From Sansalvadorimonas sp965221135 (GTDB lineage Bacteria; Pseudomonadota; Gammaproteobacteria; Pseudomonadales; Endozoicomonadaceae): a stretch of 64,000 nucleotides of DNA. The position numbers and the translations under genes are program-made. Below the pieces are notes generated by a model. It did no database searches. It worked only from the letters and a program-made list of their open reading frames with translations, and was not told the origin of the DNA. Below are positions 54,143 to 64,000 of the stretch, piece after piece (within the stretch, counting starts at the first letter, position 1; each line of letters starts with the position of its first letter). The DNA is taken from positions 1 through 64,000 of the forward strand of contig CBDCRZ010000118.1 in NCBI GenBank assembly GCA_965221135.1. Direction: 5' to 3'.

Positions 54143-54392
54143 TCAGATCTATTCCAAGCTCGACAAACTCTCTGATGCTGTGACCCGTCTGGCCACTATC
54201 GAAGAACGGATGGTTCACCAGACCACTACCCTCGATAGCCTCAATCGCAAACTGGAAGAGTCAGACAAACGTATCCGTTCACTTGAACGACAGGCCAGTG
54301 CCCGAGGTGTAGTGCTGGCTTCTGTTGAGCGTTTTGGCTGGTTGATTCTGACCACTGTAATTGTCGACGTAGCTTACACACTCAAGGATTGA
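54114..54392 (+). CDS. Small coiled-coil, single-TM phage protein (XhlA-like), copy 2
   Basis: 92 residues, about 85 percent alike to copy 1: RLDQIYSKLDKLSDAVTRLA, NRKLEESDKRIRSLERQASA and the span FGWLILTTVIVDVAYTL. An Asp now lies inside the span (VIVDVAY), which may weaken membrane insertion. Position and spacing are as in copy 1. Confidence 0.7.
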   Translation: MTEVIQQRLDQIYSKLDKLSDAVTRLATIEERMVHQTTTLDSLNRKLEESDKRIRSLERQASARGVVLASVERFGWLILTTVIVDVAYTLKD

Positions 54393-54395
54393 TGC

Positions 54396-54842
54396 ATGGG
54401 AAAGCGTAAGGAAACCAACACCGTCGTCGTCCATTGTTCCGCCACCAAGCCTAGTCAGAATGTGACCTTTGACACCATCAAACGCTGGCATCTGGTGGAG
54501 CGGGCCTTTATCGATATCGGTTACCACTGGGTGATTGAGCGTGACGGGTCAGTTAAGCAAGGCAGAGCACTGGATGATTGGGATGCACATGCCAAAGGTC
54601 ATAACCATGAGAGCGTGGGGATCTGTTTGGTGGGTGGCCTGAACGATGATGGCCAACCGGACGACAACTTCACTTCACTGCAGAAGCGGATGCTGAAGTT
54701 TCTGGTGACGGGCTGCCAGGGGCTGTGGCCGGAAGTCGTGGTAAAAGGACATTACCACTTGAATGGGGACAAGGACTGTCCCTGCTTTAATATTGACCAG
54801 TGGTTGTGTGAAGAAGGAATGACCGGAGAGAACGCAGCATGA
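54396..54842 (+). CDS. Phage N-acetylmuramoyl-L-alanine amidase, copy 2
   Basis: 148 residues, intact, same length as copy 1. VVVHCSAT, FIDIGYHWVIERDGSVKQGR, KGHNHESVGICLVGGLNDDG and VKGHYHLNGDKDCPCFNIDQ keep the zinc ligands and catalytic surroundings. The N-terminus (GKRKETN for TTRTETN) and the C-terminal residues differ. It overlaps the holin by four bases. Two intact endolysins in one window point to duplication of the lysis block or two related prophages. Confidence 0.92.
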   Translation: MGKRKETNTVVVHCSATKPSQNVTFDTIKRWHLVERAFIDIGYHWVIERDGSVKQGRALDDWDAHAKGHNHESVGICLVGGLNDDGQPDDNFTSLQKRMLKFLVTGCQGLWPEVVVKGHYHLNGDKDCPCFNIDQWLCEEGMTGENAA

Positions 54843-55216
54843 GTTGGCTGGCCGCACTACAGGTGGTCGGCAAGATCATCGACAAGGTATTCCCTGATGC
54901 CAACCAGGCTGCTCAAGGCAAGCAAACCCTGACAGAGATGGCCATCAACGGTGAGCTGGATGAACTGGCGCAACAGGCCGGAGTTATCAAAGCCGAGGCA
55001 CAAGGTGAAAGTTGGCTGCAGCGTAGCTGGAGACCCATCGTGATGTTGGTGTTTACGGCCCTGATTGTCTGTCGCTGGATGGGTTGGGCTTCGCCTGACC
55101 TGAGTGAGACTCTGGACTTGAAGTTGTTGGGGATAGTGCAGTTGGGTATTGGGGGGCATATTGCCAGTCGGGGGATGGAGAGGGTTGTTCAGTCCTATTC
55201 TTCTTCACTGAAGTGA
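54839..55216 (+). CDS. Phage holin, 3TM family, copy 2
   Basis: 125 residues: VVGKIIDKVFPDANQAAQGK, QQAGVIKAEAQGESWLQRSW, RPIVMLVFTALIVCRWMGWA, SPDLSETLDLKLLGIVQLGI. The text RPIVMLVFTALI and SPDLSETL is closer to the fragments in the zinc-finger units than copy 1 is (RPLVMLVLTALI, SPDLSEAL). The unit fragments thus derive from a relative of copy 2. Intact. Confidence 0.88.
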   Translation: MSWLAALQVVGKIIDKVFPDANQAAQGKQTLTEMAINGELDELAQQAGVIKAEAQGESWLQRSWRPIVMLVFTALIVCRWMGWASPDLSETLDLKLLGIVQLGIGGHIASRGMERVVQSYSSSLK

Positions 55217-55337
55217 ACGTCATAGTAAGTGGTGAAGTATCGCTTTGAGATACTTTTAAGCGTTTTAGTTTTCGCTTTTTTTTGTGGGGGTGTGGCTTTG
55301 TTTTTAATACGTACACCTTGTTTTTACTGTCATCCCA

Positions 55338-55547
55338 TCAAACCCTTTTTCTATCAGGCAGTGGTCGTTTGATGGCATCAGCCACAACCTCAGGCTCGTC
55401 ATCAAATGTTTTCAAGCTTTCTCTATCAGTATGCAGCAGTTCTTCTGATTCATTGTTTAGCTTGCTGGTTATTTCATTCGGAAAGTCATGCTGGAGCTTA
55501 TCCTGATAGAAGAATGCTGCAGTTGCCTGTGCATTAATAGGATTCAT
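55338..55547 (-). CDS. Small protein of unknown function beside array 2
   Basis: 69 residues (NPINAQATAAFFYQDKLQHD, ITSKLNNESEELLHTDRESL, DEPEVVADAIKRPLPDRKRV). It is charged, probably disordered, not recognised. It stands on the minus strand between holin and array, where copy 1 has the kinase, and both begin with MNP. It may be the remnant or N-terminal part of another cargo gene. Coding status is uncertain. Confidence 0.4.
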   Translation of the reverse strand: MNPINAQATAAFFYQDKLQHDFPNEITSKLNNESEELLHTDRESLKTFDDEPEVVADAIKRPLPDRKRV

Positions 55548-55888
55548 TTATACAGCTTCGCTTGCTTATAGGGAATATCACGATATCCGATACAAGCAAT
55601 AATGGAATAACAATATGGCCGGGGTCCCTGACAAGTGCATTCCACTGCGAGTGCTCAGCCGCGCGAAAAAACGCTAGCGACAGACTCAAAATCGGGGTTG
55701 ACTTTCAGGTTGACTTTTTTCCATTTAATCCTGCAATAACAAATACTTAGCGGGTCAATCACAGCGCCTTCCAGCCCTTGCAAAAAGTCAACCTGGTTGA
55801 CTCTCAGGTTGACCATTTTCGGTATCGTACCGCCAGTGAATGCCAGAACAAACGCGAGTCTTGCAGCTCTTTGGCCCAGCGCCCTATA

Positions 55889-56068
55889 TGGCGACCCATT
55901 GTTATGCTGGTGTTTACGGCGCTGATTATGTGTCGATGGATGGGCTGGGTTTCCCCGGACTTAAGTGAAACACTGGCGTTGAAGTTGCTCGGTATTGTCC
56001 AGCTGGGGATGGGTGGCTACATTGCCAGCCGAGGGGTGGAGAAGGTGATGAAGAACATTCATCGCTGA
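55889..56068 (+). pseudogene. Holin 3' fragment in unit 9
   Basis: Open 60-codon holin end (WRPIVMLVFTALIMCRWMGW, then VSPDLSE). The plus frame is open from 55778 across the phage-gene fragment, giving a chance fusion of 96 codons. The hairpin behind it has one changed base (TATTAATAACCC). Confidence 0.82.
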
Positions 56069-56171
56069 ATCATTCCCCACCAGATGGGTTATCAATAGAA
56101 ACAAATTTGTAGATGTAGATATTAATAACCCTATTGTCACCCCATACAGTCCGTGCGCTATCAGAGAATGG

Positions 56172-58313
56172 TCACTCAAGAGAAGGATGGGATTTTGTGT
56201 TGTTCCCTGTGTGAGTGCGCTTGTGCCTGGTGAGGTGAGCGGATTGGGTAAAGCTCTGTTTGCAGCCTTCGACGGGGCAGGCAAAAGGGCGCTCCCCTGT
56301 GTGGATGCGCTTGTGGGTGGTGAGGTCACTGGATCGGGCAAGGCCCTGTTTGCAGCCTTCGACGGGGCAGACAAAAGGGCGCTCCCCTGTGTGGGTGCGC
56401 TTGTGCCTGGTGAGGTTAGCGGATTGGGTAAAGCCCTGTTTGCAGCCTTCGACGGGGCAGACAAAAGGGCGCTCCCCTGTGTGAGTGCGCTTGTGGGTGG
56501 TGAGGTTACTGGAATGGGTAAAGCCCTGTTTGCAGCCTTCGACGGGGCAGACAAAAGGGCGCTCCCCTGTGTGAGTGCGCTTGTGGGTGGTGAGGGCACC
56601 GGATTGGGTAAAGCTCTGTTTGCAGCCTTCGACGGGGCAGACAAAAGGGCGCTCCCCTGTGTGGATGCGCTTGTGGGTGGTGAGGTCACTGGATCGGGCA
56701 AAGCCCTGTTTGCAGCCTTCGACGGGGCAGACAAAAGGGCGCTCCCCTGTGTGGATGCGTTTGTGGGTGGTGAGGTTACTGGAATGGGTAAAGCCCTGTT
56801 TGCAGCCTTCGACGGGGCAGACAAAAGGGCGCTCCCCTGTGTGAGTGTGCTTGTGCCTGGTGAGGGCACTGGATTGGGTAAAGCCCTGTTTGCAGCCTTC
56901 GACGGGGCAGACAAAAGGGCGCTCCCCTGTGTGAGTGCGCTTGTGCCTGGTGAGGGCACTGGATTGAGTAAAGCCCTGTTTGCAGCCTTCGACGGGGCAG
57001 ACAAAAGGGCGCTCCCCTGTGTGAGTGCGCTTGTGGGTGGTGAGGGTACTGGATTGGGTAAAGCTCTGTTTGCAGCCTTCGACGGGGCAGACAAAAGGAC
57101 GCTCCCCTGTGTGAGTGCGCAGATGCCTGGTGAGGTCACTTGATTGGATAAAGCCCTGTTTGCAGCCTTCGACGGGGCAGACAAAAGGGCGCTCCCCTGT
57201 GTGAGTGCGCTTGTGGGTGGTGAGGTGACCGGATTCGATAAAGCCCTGTTTGCAGCCTTCGACGGGGCAGACAAAAGGACGCTCCCCTGTGTGGATGCGC
57301 TTGTGCCTGGTGAGGGCACCGGATTGGGTAAAGCCCTGTTTGCAGCTTTCGACGGGGCAGACAAAAGGGCGCTCCCCTGTGTGGATGCGCTTGTGGGTGG
57401 TGAGGTCACTGGATCGGGTAAAGCCCTTTTTGCAGCTTTCGACGGGGCAGACAAAAGGGCGCTCCCCTGTGTGAGTGCGCTTGTGGGTGGTGAGGTGACC
57501 GGATTCGATAAAGCCCTGTTTGCAGCCTTCGACGGGGCAGACAAAAGGGTGCTCCCCTGTGTGGATGCGCTTGTGCCTGGTGAGGTGACTCGAGTGGGTA
57601 AAGCCTTTTTTACAGCCTTCGACGGGGCAGACAAAAGGGCGCTCCCCTGTGTGAGTGCGTTTTTTTCCAGGACGGACTCTGAGTGTGTACGTATCAGGAG
57701 TGCCTGTCGGGAGAAGCTCCGTGTCAGATTGAACCTCAATGCTGTCACTGGGGGCGGTATTTTCTCCCACAGAGCTGTCTCCGAAATTCTCAGAGGGGGA
57801 AGGCATTACCTGTAGTTTATGGTCGTGCTGTCTTATCCAGCTATTTAAATGCGGATATTCAGGAGGAAACAGATCAGCACCAGGGTGAGACGAGCAGTCA
57901 ATGTCAGGGTGGGAGTCTTCCCCGAATTCGTCAGAAAACACGTGGCAAACTCCCGATTCATCTTCAATACGTGTCAAGGTATTCGTTTCAATGTCAAGAG
58001 GTAATACCTGCGGTGCGTGTGCAAGTGTGAGTTGTGTGTTTTGTTCCTTTCCCTGGCAATGCACACTGTGTTGATCGCCAGCCCTCGCCACTGAACAGGA
58101 CGTTGTTCCATGGGGGTGGATTTGCGTACCTTTGGTGCTCGGAATAGTGACACCGCCTGTCGAGTCGATATGAATTTGCACCGAGTCAACGGGTTGGTCA
58201 GGTTTAATAGAAGGTATGGGGATAAGTTTGTTTTTGCCGGAAAAGGTATTGGGAGAAATCAGGCTGATGGCAATAGAGGTAGTCAAGATACCAATGCGTG
58301 CCTTAAAGAACAT
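56172..58313 (-). CDS. Exported C2H2 zinc-finger protein ZF9 (16 fingers)
   Basis: 713 residues, intact, signal type MFFKARIG. Sixteen fingers with (-1, 3, 6): HHR, EHT, RDT, QAR, EHT, QDR, QTT, QAR, QAR, HNT, RDT, QAT, HNT, QNR, RDT, QHR. The block QDR-QTx-QAR-QAR is shared with ZF10, showing exchange of multi-finger blocks. Finger 15 has Leu for the structural Phe (KQGLARSS). Glu and His at -1 are frequent. The tail is NNTKSHPSLE. Nothing breaks the reading frame from signal to tail. Confidence 0.88.
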   Translation of the reverse strand: MFFKARIGILTTSIAISLISPNTFSGKNKLIPIPSIKPDQPVDSVQIHIDSTGGVTIPSTKGTQIHPHGTTSCSVARAGDQHSVHCQGKEQNTQLTLAHAPQVLPLDIETNTLTRIEDESGVCHVFSDEFGEDSHPDIDCSSHPGADLFPPEYPHLNSWIRQHDHKLQVMPSPSENFGDSSVGENTAPSDSIEVQSDTELLPTGTPDTYTLRVRPGKKRTHTGERPFVCPVEGCKKGFTHSSHLTRHKRIHTGEHPFVCPVEGCKQGFIESGHLTTHKRTHTGERPFVCPVESCKKGFTRSSDLTTHKRIHTGERPFVCPVESCKQGFTQSGALTRHKRIHTGERPFVCPVEGCKQGFIESGHLTTHKRTHTGERPFVCPVEGCKQGFIQSSDLTRHLRTHTGERPFVCPVEGCKQSFTQSSTLTTHKRTHTGERPFVCPVEGCKQGFTQSSALTRHKRTHTGERPFVCPVEGCKQGFTQSSALTRHKHTHTGERPFVCPVEGCKQGFTHSSNLTTHKRIHTGERPFVCPVEGCKQGFARSSDLTTHKRIHTGERPFVCPVEGCKQSFTQSGALTTHKRTHTGERPFVCPVEGCKQGFTHSSNLTTHKRTHTGERPFVCPVEGCKQGFTQSANLTRHKRTHTGERPFVCPVEGCKQGLARSSDLTTHKRIHTGERPFACPVEGCKQSFTQSAHLTRHKRTHTGNNTKSHPSLE

Positions 58314-58624
58314 ATACCCGCCCCCAAAAAGAAGGTGAAGAGGATAGACTCAAACGTGATGATGGCAGTGAATATTCTCACGGCAGATGCTCGGTCTTTA
58401 GAGACTCCTGCAGGGTTCAATAAACAGCCGGTACGCAGCACTGCGAAAAATCGTTAGTAACAATCAGTTAGCGGGTCAACCAAAGCTCCTTCCAGCCCTT
58501 GGCAATAGTCAACCGGGTTGACTTTTTTGGTTGACTCTCAGGTTGACCATTTTCGGCATCGTCCATCGCCAGTGAATGCCAGAACAAACGTGAGATTTTC
58601 AGCTCTTTGGCCCAGCGACCCATA

Positions 58625-58799
58625 TGGCGACCCATTGTTATGCTGGTGTTTACGGCGCTGATTATGTGTCGATGGATGGGCTTCCCCGGACTTAAGTGAA
58701 ACACTGGCGTTGAAGTTGCTCGGTATCGTCCAGCTGGGGATGGGTGGCTACATTGCCAGCCGAGGGGTGGAGAAGGTGATGAAGAACATTCATCGCTGA
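58625..58799 (+). pseudogene. Holin 3' fragment in unit 10
   Basis: Holin end with a five-base deletion (ATGGGCTTCC for ATGGGCTGGGCTTCC), which shifts the frame after CRWMG. The phage-gene fragment before it is open on the minus strand (58468-58704). Confidence 0.8.
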
Positions 58800-58902
58800 A
58801 TCATTTCCCACCAGATGGGTTATCAATATAAACAAATTTGTAGATGTAGATATTGATAACCCTATTGTCACCCCATACAGTCCGTGCGCTATCAGAGAAT
58901 GG

Positions 58903-61388
58903 TCACTCAAGAGAAGGATGGGATTTTGTGTTGTTCCCTGTGTGGATGCGCTTGTGCCTGGTGAGGGCACTGGATTGGGTAAAGCCCTGTTTGCAGCCTT
59001 CGACGGGGCAGACAAAAGGGCGCTCCCCTGTGTGAGATGCGCTTGTGCCTGGTGAGGGCACCGGATTGGGTAAAGCCCTGTTTGCAGCCTTCGACGGGGC
59101 AGACAAAAGGGCGCTCCCCTGTGTGGATGCGCTTGTGGATGGTGAGGTTACTGGATTGGGTAAAGCCCTGTTTGCAGCCTTCGACGGGGCAGACAAAAGG
59201 GCGCTCCCCTGTGTGAGTGCGCTTGTGGGTGGTGAGGTGACTGGATTGGGTAAAGCCCTGTTTGCAGCCTTCGACGGGGCAGACAAAAGGGCGCTCCCCT
59301 GTGTGATGCGCTTGTGCTTGGTGAGGGCACCGGATTCGGTAAAGCCCTGTTTGTCGACGGGGCAGACAAAAGGGCGCTCCCCTGTGGAATGCGCAGGTGC
59401 CTGGTGAGGGCACCGGATGTGGTAAAGCCCTGTTTGCAGCCTTCGACGGGGCAGACAAAAGGGCGCTCCCCTGTGTGGATGCGCTTGTGGGCGGTGAGGT
59501 CACTGGATTGGGTAAAGCCCTGTTTGCAGCCTTCGACGGGGCAGACAAAAGGGCGCTCCCCTGTGTGAGTGCGCTTGTGGGTGGTGAGGTGACCGGATTG
59601 GGTAAAGCCCTGTTTGCAGCCTTCGACGGGGCAGACAAAAGGGCGCTCCCCTGTGTGAGTGCGCTTGTGGGTGGTGAGGTTACTGGATTGGGTAAAGCCC
59701 TGTTTGCAGCCTTCGACGGGGCAGACAAAAGGGCGCTCCCCTGTGTGAGTGCGCTTGTGGGTGGTGAGGGCACTGGATTGGGTAAAGCCCTGTTTGCAGC
59801 CTTCGACGGGGCAGACAAAAGGGCGCTCCCCTGTGTGGATGCGCTTGTGGGTGGTGAGGTCACTGGATTGGGTAAAGCCCTGTTTGCAGCCTTCGACGGG
59901 GCAGACAAAAGGGCGCTCCCCTGTGTGGATGCGCTTGTGGGTGGTGAGGTTACCGGATTCGATAAAGCCCTGTTTGCAGCCTTCGACGGGGCAGAAAAAA
60001 GGGCGCTCCCCTGTGTGAGTGTGCTTGTGCCTGGTGAGGGCACTGGATTGGGTAAAGCCCTGTTTGCAGCCTTCGACGGGGCAGACAAAAGGGCGCTCCC
60101 CTGTGTGAGTGCGCTTGTGCCTGGTGAGGGCACTGGATTGAGTAAAGCCCTGTTTGCAGCCTTCGACGGGGCAGACAAAAGGGCGCTCCCCTGTGTGAGT
60201 GCGCTTGTGGGTGATGAGGGTACTGGATTGGGTAAAGCTCTGTTTGCAGCCTTCGACGGGGCAGACAAAAGGGCGCTCCCCTGTATGAGTGCGCAGATGC
60301 CTGGTGAGGTCACCTGATTGGATAAAGCCCTGTTTGCAGCCTTCGACGGGGCAGACAAAAGGGCGCTCCCCTGTGTGAGTGTGCTTGTGGATGGTGAGGG
60401 CACCGGATTGGGTAAAGCCCTGTTTGCAGCCATCGACGGGGCAGACAAAAGGGCGCTCCCCTGTGTGAGTGCGCTTGTGGATGGTGAGGGCACCGGATTG
60501 GGTAAAGCCCTGTTTGCAGCCTTCGACGGGGCAGACAAAAGGGCGCTCCCCTGTGTGGATGCGCTTGTGGGTGGTGAGGTGACTGGATTGGGTAAAGCCC
60601 TGTTTGCAGCCTTCGACGGGGCAGACAAAAGGGCGCTCCGCTGTGTGAGTGCGCTTGTGGATGGTGAGGGCACCGGATTGGCTAAAGCAGCCTTCGACGG
60701 GGCAGACAAAAGGGCGCTCCCCTGTGTAAGTGCGTTTTTTTCCAGGACGGACTCTGAGTGTGTACGTATCAGGAGTGCCTGTCGGGAGAAGCACCGTGTC
60801 AGATTGAACCTCAATGCTGTCACAGGGGGCGGTATCTTCTCCCACAGAGCTGTCTCCGAAATCCTCAGAGGGGGGAGGTATTACCTGTAGTTTATGGTCG
60901 TGCTGTCTTATCCAGCTATTTGAATGCGGATATTCAGGAGGAAACAGATCTGCACCAGGGTGAGACGAGCAGTCAATGTCAGGGTGGGAGTCTTCCCCGG
61001 ATTCGTTAGAAAGCACGTGGCAAACTCCCGATTCATCTTCAATACGTGTCAAGGTATTCGCTTCAATGTCAAGAGGTAATACCAGCGGTGCGTGTGCAAG
61101 TGTGAGTTGTGTATTTTGTTCCTTTCCCTGGCAATGCACGCTGTGTTGATCGCCAGCCCTCGCCACTGAACAGGCCGTTGTTCCATGGGGGAGGATTTGC
61201 GTACCTTTGGTGCTCGGAATAGTGACACCGCCTGTCGAGTTGATATGAATTTGCACCGAGTCAACGGGTTGATCAGGTTTAATAGAAGGTATAGAGATAA
61301 GTTTGTTTTTGCCGGAAAAGGTATTGGGAGAAATCAGGCTGATGGCAATAGAGGTAGTCAAGATACCAATGCGTGCCTTAAAGAACAT
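58903..61388 (-). pseudogene. Zinc-finger gene ZF10, frameshifted near the end of the array
   Basis: Start ATG 61388 (MFFKARIG). The first finger has lost two residues (CPVEGCFSQSG), then fourteen normal ones: in all QAI, QHT, QAI, QAI, QDR, QTI, QAR, QAR, ENT, QDT, QAT, QNT, QHT, QDA, TAR for (-1, 3, 6). Between 59300 and 59400 several small deletions occur (CCCCTGTGGAATGC, TTTGTCGACGGGG, GTGTGATGCGC), and one insertion near 59035 (GTGTGAGATGCG). The last fingers are spread over three frames, and the ORF ends at 59148 in low-complexity text. About 20 finger units are present in DNA, about 15 in the product. Confidence 0.8.
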
Positions 61389-61687
61389 ATACCCGCCCTC
61401 AAAAAGAAGGTGAAGAGGATAGACTCAAACGTGATGATGGCAGTGAATATTCTCACGGTAGATGCTCGGTCTTTAGGGATCCCAGCAGGGTTCAATAAAC
61501 AGCCGGTACGCAGCACTGCGTAACAATCAGTTAGCGGGTCAACCAAAGCTCCTTCCAGCCCTTGGCAATAGTCAACCGGGTTGACTTTTTTGGTTGACTC
61601 TGAGGTTGACCATTTTCGGCATCGTCCACCGCCAGTGAATGCCAGAACAAACGTGAGATTTTCAGCTCTTTGGCCCTGCGCCCCATA

Positions 61688-61867
61688 TGGCGACCCATTG
61701 TTATGCTGGTGTTTACGGCGCTGATTATGTGTCGATGAATGGGCTGGGCTTCCCCGGACTTAAGTGAAACACTGGCGTTGAAGTTGCTCGGTATCGTCCA
61801 GCTGGGGATGGGTGGCTACATTGCCAGCCGAGGGGTGGAGAAGGTGATGAAGAACATTCATCGCTGA
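61688..61867 (+). pseudogene. Holin 3' fragment in unit 11
   Basis: 60-codon holin end with TGG (Trp) of CRWMGW changed to TGA. Otherwise full length. Confidence 0.82.
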
Positions 61868-61970
61868 ATCATTCCCCACCAGATGGGTTATCAATAGAAA
61901 CAAATTTGCAGATGTAGATATTGATAACCCTATTGTCACCCCATACAGTCCGTGCGCTATCAGAGAATGG

Positions 61971-63388
61971 TCACTCAAGAGAAAGATGGGATTTTGTGTT
62001 GTTCCCTGTGTGAATGCGCTTGTGCCTGGTGAGGGCACTGGATCGGGCAAAGCCCTGTTTGCAGTCTTCGACGGGGCAGACAAAAGGGTGCTCCCCTGTG
62101 TGAGCGCGCAGATGCCTGGTGAGGGCACCGGATTGGGTAAAGCCCTGTTTGCAGCCTTCGACGGGGCAGACAAAAGGGCGCTCCCCTGTATGGATGCGCA
62201 GATGCCTGGTGAGGTGACTGGATTGGGTAAAGCCCTGTTTGCAGCCTTCGACGGGGCAGGCAAAAGGGCGCTCCCCTGTGTGAGTGCGCAGGTGCCTGGT
62301 GAGGTGACTGGAATGGGCAAAGCCCTGTTTGCAGCCTTCGACGGGGCAGACAAAAGGGCGCTCCCCTGTGTGAGTGCGCTTGTGGATGGTGAGGGCACCG
62401 GATTGGGCAAAGCCCTGTTTGCAGCTTTCGACGGGGCAGACAAAAGGGCGCTCCCCTGTGTGGATGCGCTTGTGGATGGTGAGATCACTGGATCGGGTAA
62501 AGCCCTTGTTACAGCCTTCGACGGGGCAGACAAAAGGGCGCTCCCCTGTGTGAGTGCGCTTGTGGGTGGTGAGGTTACTAGATTGGGTAAAGCCCTGTTT
62601 GCAGCCTTCGACGGGGCAGACAAAAGGGCGCTCCCCTGTGTGAGTGCGCTTGTGGGTGGTGAGGTTACTAGATTGGGTAAAGCCCTGTTTGCAGCCTTCG
62701 ACGGGGCAGACAAAAGGGCGCTCCCCTGTGTGAGTGTGTTTTTTTCCAGGACGGTGAGTGTGTACGTATCAGGAGTGCCTGTCGGGAGAAGCACCGTGTC
62801 AGATTGAACCTCAATGCTGTCACAGGGGGCGGTATCTTCTCCCACAGAGCTGTCTCCGAAATCCTCAGAGGGGGGGTGCGTTACCTGTAGTTTATGGTCG
62901 TGCTGTCTTATCCAGCTATTTGAATGCGGATATTCAGGAGGAAACAGATCAGCACCAGGGTGAGACGAGCAGTCAATGTCAGGGTGGGAGTTTTCCCCGA
63001 ATTCGTCAGAAAACACATGGCAAACTCCCGATTCATCTTCAATACGTGTCAAGGTATTCGCTTCAATGTCAAGAGGTAATACCTGCGGTGCGTGTGCAAG
63101 TGTGAGCTGTGTGTTTTGTCCCTTTCCCTGGCAATGCACACTGTGTTGATCGCCAGCCCTCGCCACTGAACAGGATGTTGTTCCATGGGGGTGGATTTGC
63201 GTACCTTTGGTGCTCGGAATAGTGACACCGCCTGTCGAGTCGATATGAATTTGCACCGAGTCAACGGGTTGATCAAGTTTAATAGAAGGTATAGAGATAA
63301 GTTTGTTTTTGCCGGAAAAGGTATTGGAAGAAATCAGGCTGATGGCAATAGAGGTAGTCAAGATACCAATGCGTGCCTTAAAGAACAT
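61971..63388 (-). pseudogene. Zinc-finger gene ZF11, frameshifted before the first finger
   Basis: Start ATG 63388. Signal and N-terminal domain are complete up to GTPDTYTL. There a four-base deletion at about 62755 (GGACGGTGAG for GGACGGACTCTGAG) shifts the frame, so all eight finger repeats (62020-62740) are read as the Ser/Ala/Pro-rich frame (ALLSAPSKAANRALPNL). The product, 542 residues to 61760, has no zinc fingers at all. The fingers themselves look undamaged in the silent frame. Confidence 0.83.
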
Positions 63389-63700
63389 ATACCCGCCCCC
63401 AAAAAGAAGGTGAAGAGGATAGACTCAAACGTGGTGATGGCAGTGAATATTCTCACGGCAGATGCTCGGTCTTTAGAGCCCCCCTGCAGGGTTCAATAAA
63501 CAGCCGGTACGCAGCACTGCGAAAAATCGTTAGTAACAATCAGTTAGCGGGTCAACCAAAGCTCCTTCCAGCCCTTGGCAATAGTCAACCGGGTTGACTT
63601 TTTTGGTTGACCCTTAGGTTGACCATTTTCGGCATCGTCCACCGCCAGTGAATGCCAGAACAAACGCGAGACTTTCAGCTCTTTGGTCCAGCGCCTCATA

Positions 63701-63878
63701 TGGCGACCCATTTATGCAGGTGTTTACGGCGCTGATTATGTGTCGATGGATGGGCTGGGCTTCCCCGGACTTAAGTGAAACACTGGCGTTGAAGTTGCTC
63801 GGTATCGTCCAGCTGGGGATGGGTGGCTACATTGCCAGCCGAGGGGTGGAGAAGGTGATGAAGAACATTCATCGCTGA
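63701..63878 (+). pseudogene. Holin 3' fragment in unit 12
   Basis: Holin end with a small deletion near its start (CCCATTTATGCAGG), then open to KNIHR. Followed by the hairpin and by the first bases of the 3' end of a twelfth zinc-finger gene (TCACTCAAGAGAACG) at the window edge. Confidence 0.8.
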
Positions 63879-64000
63879 ATCATTCCCCACCAGATGGGTT
63901 ATCAATAGAAACAAATTTGCAGATGTAGATATTGATAACCCTATTGTCACCCCATACAGTCCGTGTGCTATCAGAGAATGGTCACTCAAGAGAACGATGG

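Larger units (their letters stand above)
55615..63999 (-). repeat. Zinc-finger array 2: three units and the start of a fourth
   Basis: The left border (55650-55746) matches that of array 1. Units start at the TTAGCGG marker near 55747, 58468, 61531 and 63544, with the same order of parts as array 1. The last unit leaves the window just at the 3' end of its zinc-finger gene. All genes here are of the MFFKARIG type. Two of the three complete ones are frameshifted. Confidence 0.88.

Noticed and set aside
9391..55216. The second late prophage block as an assembly duplicate.
   Set aside because: The two copies differ by many substitutions, small indels and different lesions, so they are real separate copies.
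13750..64000. Contamination of the assembly by eukaryotic DNA.
   Set aside because: The finger genes are intronless, start with bacterial-type signals, and each unit contains phage holin sequence; the flanks are clearly bacterial and phage genes.

Overview
The window reads as a chromosomal stretch of a gammaproteobacterial animal symbiont or parasite, most like Endozoicomonas or a relative. That is an inference from bacterial gene style plus several eukaryotic-like genes: C2H2 zinc fingers, ankyrin repeats and a protein kinase. No rRNA or tRNA gene was seen, so taxonomy is not proven.

Layout. 1-6.3 kb is ordinary chromosome: a truncated autotransporter (minus), an orphan antitoxin with a toxin remnant, a cold-shock gene and a large unknown gene. 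6.4-12.3 kb is a decayed prophage segment: a recombinase remnant split by a dead ISL3-type element, fused replication-gene fragments, a DUF6362-type gene, a frameshifted ParB-methyltransferase, and a lysis cassette (coiled-coil membrane protein, amidase, three-TM holin). 12.4-13.4 kb holds a eukaryotic-like protein kinase. 13.75-33.9 kb is a tandem array of eight units, each with a minus-strand gene for a signal-peptide-bearing C2H2 zinc-finger protein. 33.9-47.9 kb is a prophage structural region: DUF3489-type protein, head decoration protein, capsid with an amber codon, head-tail adaptor, tail proteins, HigBA and tape measure. It is interrupted by three tandem ankyrin genes. 47.9-51.4 kb holds a frameshifted transposase and a group II intron. 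51.4-55.2 kb repeats the late prophage segment (primase end, DUF6362, ParB-methyltransferase, coiled coil, amidase, holin). 55.7-64 kb is a second zinc-finger array of three units plus the start of a fourth.

The main point is the zinc-finger system. Eleven paralogues carry an N-terminal hydrophobic signal, a conserved domain of about 200 residues with paired cysteines, and 8 to 41 fingers of 30 residues (C-x4-C-x12-H-x3-H with TGERP linkers). Between fingers almost only helix positions -1, 2, 3 and 6 vary, which are the DNA-specificity positions. This looks like a family of exported, programmable DNA-binding proteins, formally similar to TAL effectors but built from Krueppel-type fingers. Each unit was copied together with fragments of the prophage holin and of a neighbouring phage gene. 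The ankyrin genes were copied the same way with fragments of tail genes. The prophage therefore seems to have become a platform on which effector genes are amplified and diversified. Many phage and IS genes carry nonsense or frameshift lesions, so the phage itself is very likely dead.
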